Below are positions 5,520 to 9,249 of a DNA stretch of 9,249 nucleotides, in pieces; positions within the stretch are counted from its first letter, which is position 1, and each line of letters starts with the position of its first letter. Origin of the DNA: Methanothrix sp. (GTDB lineage Archaea; Halobacteriota; Methanosarcinia; Methanotrichales; Methanotrichaceae); NCBI GenBank assembly GCA_028679775.1, contig JAJRAX010000274.1, positions 1 through 9,249 of the forward strand, in the 5' to 3' direction. The notes beneath the pieces were generated by a model. That model worked only from the letters and a program-made list of their open reading frames with translations, did no database searches and had not been told where the DNA came from. Both the position numbers and the translations under genes were made by a program.

Positions 5520-6809
5520 TTACCTTGCGAGCAATGGATCGAACATGAAGTACTTCTCAGCATAGGCTCGGATCTCCCTATCCGAGATACATGACCTTCT
5601 TTGCTCTTCATCATAGAGCCTCCTTATCTCGGCATGTATAGCCCTGATCCTCCAGTCATCTTTGCCTATATGGGTCTCAATCTTCATGAGATCTCTCAAC
5701 GCCTCTTCTATCTTGGCCCTGACTATCTCCGACCCGGAAGTTGGGCCTATCATAAGCTTTCTCTCGCCGCCAACCAGATCTGGCGGAAAGGGCTCGTAGG
5801 TGAATGGATCTTTTAGCACTCCTGCAGTGTGTATCCCACTCTCATGAGCAAATATATTCTTTCCAACTACGGCCTTGTTCTTAGGGATATGCAACCCTAT
5901 GTGCTTTTCGAGGTAATCTGCAAATTCCACAAGGCAAGAGAGGTCATATTTCTGCATTCCTTCTACCCTCTGGACTAGGAAGAGCAATACTGTCTCAAGC
6001 TCGGCGTTGCCTGCTCGTTCACCTATTCCCAGAAAGGTCAGGTTGGACCAATTGGCTCCATGCCAGAAGCCTGTCAGAGCGTTCGCTACGCCCAGGCCGA
6101 AGTCGTTATGGGTATGAGTCTCTATATTCCTGGCCCCCATCTCTCTTAGCCTGGTGACCATTTGAGACAGGCCGAATGGTCCTTCAATATTGCTGAAGGG
6201 CAAGCCGAAGCCAATGGTATCACAGAGCCGTATAGTGCATTCTGAATCTCTATCCAGTATCTCCCTGACCAAGGGATACACGAACCCTTCGAGGTCCGCT
6301 CTGGTTACATCTTCGAGATGAGCTCCTATGCGAAGGCCGTGGTTCAGGGCGTAATCCAAGGCATCCAGATACTTCTTTCTGGCAGCCGCAATGCTTGTAA
6401 GCCCCATTTTGGTCCGCATATGTGTATTGGATACCGACATGAGAATCCCGGTCTCTTTTATGCCGTCTGCAGCCAGCACAAGGTCGATATCCCCAGTATT
6501 AGCCCTAGCCCATCCGATTACCTCAGGAGACCCATATCCCAGATCGAGCATTGCCTTGGCGGCCTCTCTATCGCTCCTGCTGTAAAGGAACACCTCCAGC
6601 TTCTCTATTCCGATCTTGTGTAAATATTCAAATATCTTCAGCCTGTTTTCTATGGGCATCACTATTCCAGGCATCTGGATGCCATCCCGAATGGTGGAAT
6701 CGCTCAGAAATATCGCCTGGCCATGGGGCAGCTTCAGCTTTGGCAGATCCTCATAGGACATATACGTTATATACCGCCTCCTTAAGTCCAGATCTTCTGG
6801 CAACTGCAT
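5520..6809 (-). CDS. DRE-TIM acyltransferase: Re-citrate synthase-like or homocitrate synthase-like
   Basis: A 429-residue cytoplasmic Claisen-type acyltransferase that would condense acetyl-CoA with a 2-oxoacid. The catalytic and metal motifs are intact: DSTIRDG (37-43), LEDVTRADLEGF (165-176), HTHND (232-236, metal His), GERAGNAELE (263-272) and FAHESGIH (320-327). The segment FLYSRSDREAAKAML, then GWARAN and IKETGILMSVSNTH, resembles clostridial and syntroph Re-citrate synthases more than AksA, LeuA or NifV. If so, it makes citrate from oxaloacetate for a partial oxidative TCA route to glutamate. The leucine-binding regulatory domain of LeuA is missing: after residue 370 there is only a short helical tail. 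ATG 6809 gives the longest protein but has only a weak ribosome-binding site. Met17 (6761) has AAGGAGG upstream, at an unusually long spacing of 15 nt. Homocitrate synthase is a real alternative, and a NifV role would fit the ModA neighbour. Fold secure, substrate uncertain. Confidence 0.82.
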   Translation of the reverse strand: MQLPEDLDLRRRYITYMSYEDLPKLKLPHGQAIFLSDSTIRDGIQMPGIVMPIENRLKIFEYLHKIGIEKLEVFLYSRSDREAAKAMLDLGYGSPEVIGWARANTGDIDLVLAADGIKETGILMSVSNTHMRTKMGLTSIAAARKKYLDALDYALNHGLRIGAHLEDVTRADLEGFVYPLVREILDRDSECTIRLCDTIGFGLPFSNIEGPFGLSQMVTRLREMGARNIETHTHNDFGLGVANALTGFWHGANWSNLTFLGIGERAGNAELETVLLFLVQRVEGMQKYDLSCLVEFADYLEKHIGLHIPKNKAVVGKNIFAHESGIHTAGVLKDPFTYEPFPPDLVGGERKLMIGPTSGSEIVRAKIEEALRDLMKIETHIGKDDWRIRAIHAEIRRLYDEEQRRSCISDREIRAYAEKYFMFDPLLAR

Positions 6810-6853
6810 ACTTCCGCAGGAGAGCTGTTCTAAGAAATTACATGCGCCGGATG

Positions 6854-6862
6854 ATAATTATT
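6854..6862 (-). promoter_or_regulatory. Possible TATA box for the acyltransferase gene
   Basis: AATAATTAT on the minus strand lies about 45-50 bp upstream of the ATG at 6809 and would give a leader of roughly 20 nt. It is the only convincing AT-rich element in this 128-bp intergenic stretch. Confidence 0.25.
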
Positions 6863-6937
6863 GACCATGAAGCGGCTGCCGCGCATCCCTCAGAAATCTG
6901 CGTTGTATTGGGTCAAAATAGAAGAGATGCTCCGCAT

Positions 6938-7930
6938 TCAGGGCTCATACTGGTGTTTCTTTGTGGGGAGCTGTGCCATAGTGGTGTTCCATTTGGGAAG
7001 CATATTAGAGATAGAGGTATTCCGGCAAGTGCAATCGAATATGCCCTTCTGGAGGCCGTGCTCTTTGTCGAAGCTATATGACGGTATATCAAAGAAACCG
7101 CCGCTGCAGCATGGCAGCCAGTCATCCATCCAGGATGGAGGGGACTTGCTAACGCCAACATTCATGGTCTTCTGAATACTGAAATCGCCGATATAGTCGC
7201 TATCAATAAGGATAACCGGATCCTTTATGCCCTGTTTTAGACTGTATTTCGGTGTCTTAATATTGGTCATGGGCATGCCCATGAGCTCGCCCATATGGAG
7301 TGTGCCCTGAATAATTTCATCATCTATCTTCATGCTGGCGGACCCCGTGCCGCATTTTAGGGCCGTAGGTGCTGTGCAATTCAGATCCACAGCGATGTCG
7401 CCCTTCACTGCTCGCGCATATTCTACTTGCCTGTGCATGGTAACCTGTTCCTGATAGCTCTTGGCTTCATTCTTATCCTTCAGAAGCGAATTGTAGGTTA
7501 CCGGATGAGCAGCATACCAGCCGGTTCCATAGGCAAAGCTCGTCGGAGACTGCACATTATCATACTGTCTGGTGTAATTTATGGCGCTGCTGGCTCCAGC
7601 ATAGGCCCTTACCCATTGCCCCGTATTATAGTCAATCCAGTAAAGATAATCGCCTGTTGTGGACTTCTGTTCATCATATAGTATCTCGGCAAAGTCCAAT
7701 GTACCGCTTCCATGTGCATACTCCAGCAGGGAGAGATTGTTAGTGTTGACCTCGGTATATTCCCTCACGTAACCTGTGCCCGATACATCGCTGGTCACAT
7801 CGTTTTTGTGCTTACCAGGCACACCTCCCTGGTATGCCGGGTTATAATCAAAGTTTCCGGCCAAGGAGACCCCTACTACTAATGAGAACAAAATTAACGT
7901 GGATCCCAATTTGACTGCAAAGTGTCCCAT
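6938..7930 (-). CDS. Exported cysteine-containing protein of unknown function
   Basis: A 330-residue protein not assigned to a named family. Residues 1-25 form a signal peptide (hydrophobic core TLILFSLVVGVSLAG), and the mature protein starts near NFDYNP. There are no further membrane spans and no lipobox, so it is probably released or held in the cell envelope. The mature part is rich in Tyr, Asp, Gly, Ser and Thr and has a beta-rich look, for example HGSGTLDFAEILYDEQKS (73-90). Six cysteines occur as C185/C193, a C274-C275 pair in WLPCCSGGFF, and C300-T-C302. Oxidised pairs or metal binding are possible. Several N-glycosylation sequons (NLS, NYT, NCT, NTS, NTT) are present. The style recalls expanded secreted families I associate with Methanothrix, a recollection rather than a search. 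The ATG at 7930 has only a weak ribosome-binding site. Neither neighbour explains its role. Confidence 0.8.
   Translation of the reverse strand: MGHFAVKLGSTLILFSLVVGVSLAGNFDYNPAYQGGVPGKHKNDVTSDVSGTGYVREYTEVNTNNLSLLEYAHGSGTLDFAEILYDEQKSTTGDYLYWIDYNTGQWVRAYAGASSAINYTRQYDNVQSPTSFAYGTGWYAAHPVTYNSLLKDKNEAKSYQEQVTMHRQVEYARAVKGDIAVDLNCTAPTALKCGTGSASMKIDDEIIQGTLHMGELMGMPMTNIKTPKYSLKQGIKDPVILIDSDYIGDFSIQKTMNVGVSKSPPSWMDDWLPCCSGGFFDIPSYSFDKEHGLQKGIFDCTCRNTSISNMLPKWNTTMAQLPTKKHQYEP
7266..7284. repeat. 18-bp perfect palindrome inside the exported-protein gene
   Basis: TCATGGGCATGCCCATGA at 7267-7284 is its own reverse complement. In the gene it encodes the Met-Gly-Met-Pro-Met stretch of residues 217-221, so the repeated ATG/CAT codons partly explain it. 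It may form a hairpin in the mRNA; a regulatory role is not supported. Confidence 0.3.
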
Positions 7931-7984
7931 TTCAATCCCACATTCCCTTAACGATTATGTTGTCATAGTCATATTCGTTTGGTA

Positions 7985-8001
7985 TTTTTTTCATAAATAG
8001 G
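7985..8001 (-). promoter_or_regulatory. Possible promoter of the exported-protein gene
   Basis: On the minus strand the segment reads CTATTTATGAAAAAAAT, an AT-rich TATA-like block about 60 bp upstream of the ATG at 7930. It predicts a leader of roughly 35 nt. The plus-strand view is a T7 run, which has no plus-strand gene to terminate, so the promoter reading is preferred. The rest of the 141-bp gap shows only the short palindrome CGTTAACG at 8059-8066. Confidence 0.3.
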
Positions 8002-8071
8002 AAATAATCGACCGTATGCGCACGCATCTGGCCGACTTTGTATTTGAGCCTTACAGAGCGTTAACGATTGA

Positions 8072-9172
8072 TCAGTTGGCAGGCGGCAGATGTTTCAGTA
8101 TTCTGTTTGCCTCTTCGTCTGTCAGGTCGTAGTGGAAGAACCTCGAATAATAATCCTTGACCTCTTCAATCATATCCAGATCCTGGAATCGCTCCGGGTG
8201 AATCGTCTTGGCTAAGAATTCCATGAAGAGCACCCCTTCACTGCAACAGTCCCACCAGGCTACGCCTGCTGGACTCAGATAGACGTTTCCGTTTTGCACT
8301 GCCTTTATGTTCTTCCACCTGGAATCGTTCATGACTATGCCTGTATCGTTATTGCGACCCAGGAAGATGAGGTCGGGGTTCCACTCAATTATCTGCTCTA
8401 TTGGAATGGTTTGAGCGACTTCTCCTGTGACATTTTTGGCGACATAATCACCTCCAGCTATTTCCACATACCATTGTGGGTAGGAGTCCTTTGTATGCGT
8501 AGTCTGCGGATCCGGGCCCCTGCCCCAGAACACTTTTGGCCGCTGGCTTGAGTCCAGATCTGAAGTTCTGGATTTGACGAAGTTCATCTTCTTGTCGAAG
8601 TAATCGCACCACTCCTCGGCGTTCTCCTCTGCCTCAGGACCCATCACCTCGCCATAGAGCTTCATCTCGTTCTTGACGCGGTCGGCAAACTCTTCCTCGG
8701 TTTGCGGCATTCCAGAGTTTCCGCTGCTAGCGGCGAATTGGGTGACCACTGCCGGTATGCCGACTGCAGTCATCTTTTCTATCGCACCCTTGAAGTACAG
8801 AGAGATAACGACTTGCACATTCTTGTTGAGGAGGTCTTCGATGTTGGGATCTTGCATGGACGCAATTGTTGGAATATCTTTAAGCTGAGGAGCCACTTCG
8901 AGCGCCCAGGGCAACGAGCTGGACAGTGGATACATTATAGAGATCTTGTCCGTTTGGTTGAGTATCATCAATCGTTCGTAATCATAGCCGGTCAGAGCTG
9001 CCACTCTGGTTACATTTGCCGGTATCTCTACAGTTCTTCCAACAATGTCTGTTATCTGTACCGTCGGATCTGCAGTTGTCGCTTGCTGCGTCGTGTCTCC
9101 TGCAGAAACGACTGCCAGCATCAGTATAACAGCGATGGCACAGATGCAGATGATTTTCATTTTATTGTTCAT
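8072..9172 (-). CDS. ABC transporter substrate-binding protein, iron-siderophore/cobalamin/MolA class (PF01497-type)
   Basis: A 366-residue binding protein of the FepB/BtuF/MolA class, acting outside the membrane to hand a metal chelate, corrinoid or oxyanion to a type-II ABC importer. Residues 1-25 are a signal peptide (core IICICAIAVILMLAVVSAG), followed by a Thr/Gln linker. The binding fold starts with ITDIVGRTVEIPANVTRVAA (40-59), the standard opening of this class. Other class features are LLNKNVQVVISLYFKGAIEK (114-133), WYVEIAGGDYVAKNV (234-248), the ending WNPDLIFLGR (264-273), and WKNIKAVQNGNVYLSPAG (286-303). A WWDCC motif (306-310) sits near the domain interface where ligands can bind. 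The start at 9172 is chosen because GAGGT lies six bases upstream; a longer frame from 9223 adds 17 residues without a signal-like sequence. No permease or ATPase gene follows downstream; upstream genes lie outside the window. The ligand is unknown, and MolA-type molybdate binding is only a context guess. Confidence 0.88.
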   Translation of the reverse strand: MNNKMKIICICAIAVILMLAVVSAGDTTQQATTADPTVQITDIVGRTVEIPANVTRVAALTGYDYERLMILNQTDKISIMYPLSSSLPWALEVAPQLKDIPTIASMQDPNIEDLLNKNVQVVISLYFKGAIEKMTAVGIPAVVTQFAASSGNSGMPQTEEEFADRVKNEMKLYGEVMGPEAEENAEEWCDYFDKKMNFVKSRTSDLDSSQRPKVFWGRGPDPQTTHTKDSYPQWYVEIAGGDYVAKNVTGEVAQTIPIEQIIEWNPDLIFLGRNNDTGIVMNDSRWKNIKAVQNGNVYLSPAGVAWWDCCSEGVLFMEFLAKTIHPERFQDLDMIEEVKDYYSRFFHYDLTDEEANRILKHLPPAN

Positions 9173-9178
9173 ATTCGT

Positions 9179-9183
9179 ACCTC
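9179..9183 (-). promoter_or_regulatory. Ribosome-binding site deciding the 9172 start
   Basis: GAGGT on the minus strand sits six bases before the ATG at 9172 and directly precedes a good signal peptide. This favours 9172 over the upstream in-frame start at 9223. Confidence 0.6.
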
Positions 9184-9199
9184 TACCTTTCTGAAGGAT

Positions 9200-9213
9200 A
9201 ATTAATTTAGGAA
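9200..9213 (-). promoter_or_regulatory. Possible promoter of the binding-protein gene
   Basis: On the minus strand TTCCTAAATTAATT resembles a BRE plus TATA box. The predicted start falls at or near the ribosome-binding site, so the leader would be very short. This argues further against translation from 9223, which lies upstream of the element. Confidence 0.4.
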
Positions 9214-9249
9214 ACGACTGCATTGGCTGAATGGATCTCCTCGGGTCCA

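Noticed and set aside
8913..9223. Start of the binding protein at 9223
   Set aside because: The 17 extra residues are not signal-like. A good ribosome-binding site and a signal peptide begin at 9172, and the likely promoter lies between the two starts.
1..9249. tRNA or rRNA genes, CRISPR arrays, complete insertion sequences, tandem repeats
   Set aside because: I saw no cloverleaf-like segments, regularly spaced repeats, intact transposase frames or rRNA-like stretches on either strand.

Overview
The window looks like chromosomal DNA of a methanogenic archaeon, most likely a Methanothrix (Methanosaeta)-type member of the Methanosarcinales. The evidence is a formylmethanofuran dehydrogenase subunit B homologue (FwdB/FmdB), an F420-hydrogenase/dehydrogenase beta-type flavoprotein, a Tfx-family regulator (a family first described on a methanogen fmd promoter), and archaeal promoter and ribosome-binding patterns. 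The genus assignment is an inference from gene content and from the style of one secreted protein. There are no rRNA or tRNA genes, no CRISPR array and no intact mobile element.

Layout. 86-364 (+): a small winged-helix-like protein inside an 11-bp inverted repeat. About 388-1017: no intact gene; the minus strand carries what looks like a decayed coding sequence. 1166-2299 (+): FrhB/FpoF-like iron-sulfur flavoprotein. 2300-2420: a T tract and a 31-codon mini-ORF that overlaps the next start as ATGA. 2421-3725 (+): FwdB-like molybdopterin protein. 3765-4256 (-): Tfx-like regulator, convergent with fwdB. 4451-5293 (-): molybdate-binding ModA with a TTG start and a strong ribosome-binding site, followed by a hairpin. 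5520-6809 (-): DRE-TIM acyltransferase resembling homocitrate synthase and, more closely, Re-citrate synthase. 6938-7930 (-): exported cysteine-containing protein of unknown function. 8072-9172 (-): PF01497-type metal, siderophore or cobalamin binding protein.

How the genes may work together. The core is a molybdopterin-enzyme neighbourhood: an F420/flavin/Fe-S electron-transfer protein beside an orphan FwdB, with a Tfx regulator and a molybdate-binding protein next door. The remaining Fwd/Fmd subunits (A, C, D, F, G) are absent. This arrangement resembles FdhB-FdhA of F420-linked formate dehydrogenase more than a normal Fwd operon.

The most striking feature is in the FwdB homologue. Where canonical FwdB has the metal-ligating Cys followed by the active-site His, this protein reads Ser116-Asp117. 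The N-terminal cluster cysteines and an Arg at the expected active-site position are kept. The pair may therefore be an F420-linked molybdo- or tungsto-oxidoreductase of unknown reaction, or a catalytically dead FwdB paralogue. The rest of the window is ordinary, apart from the Re-citrate-synthase-like enzyme, two binding proteins without permeases, and small sequence oddities.
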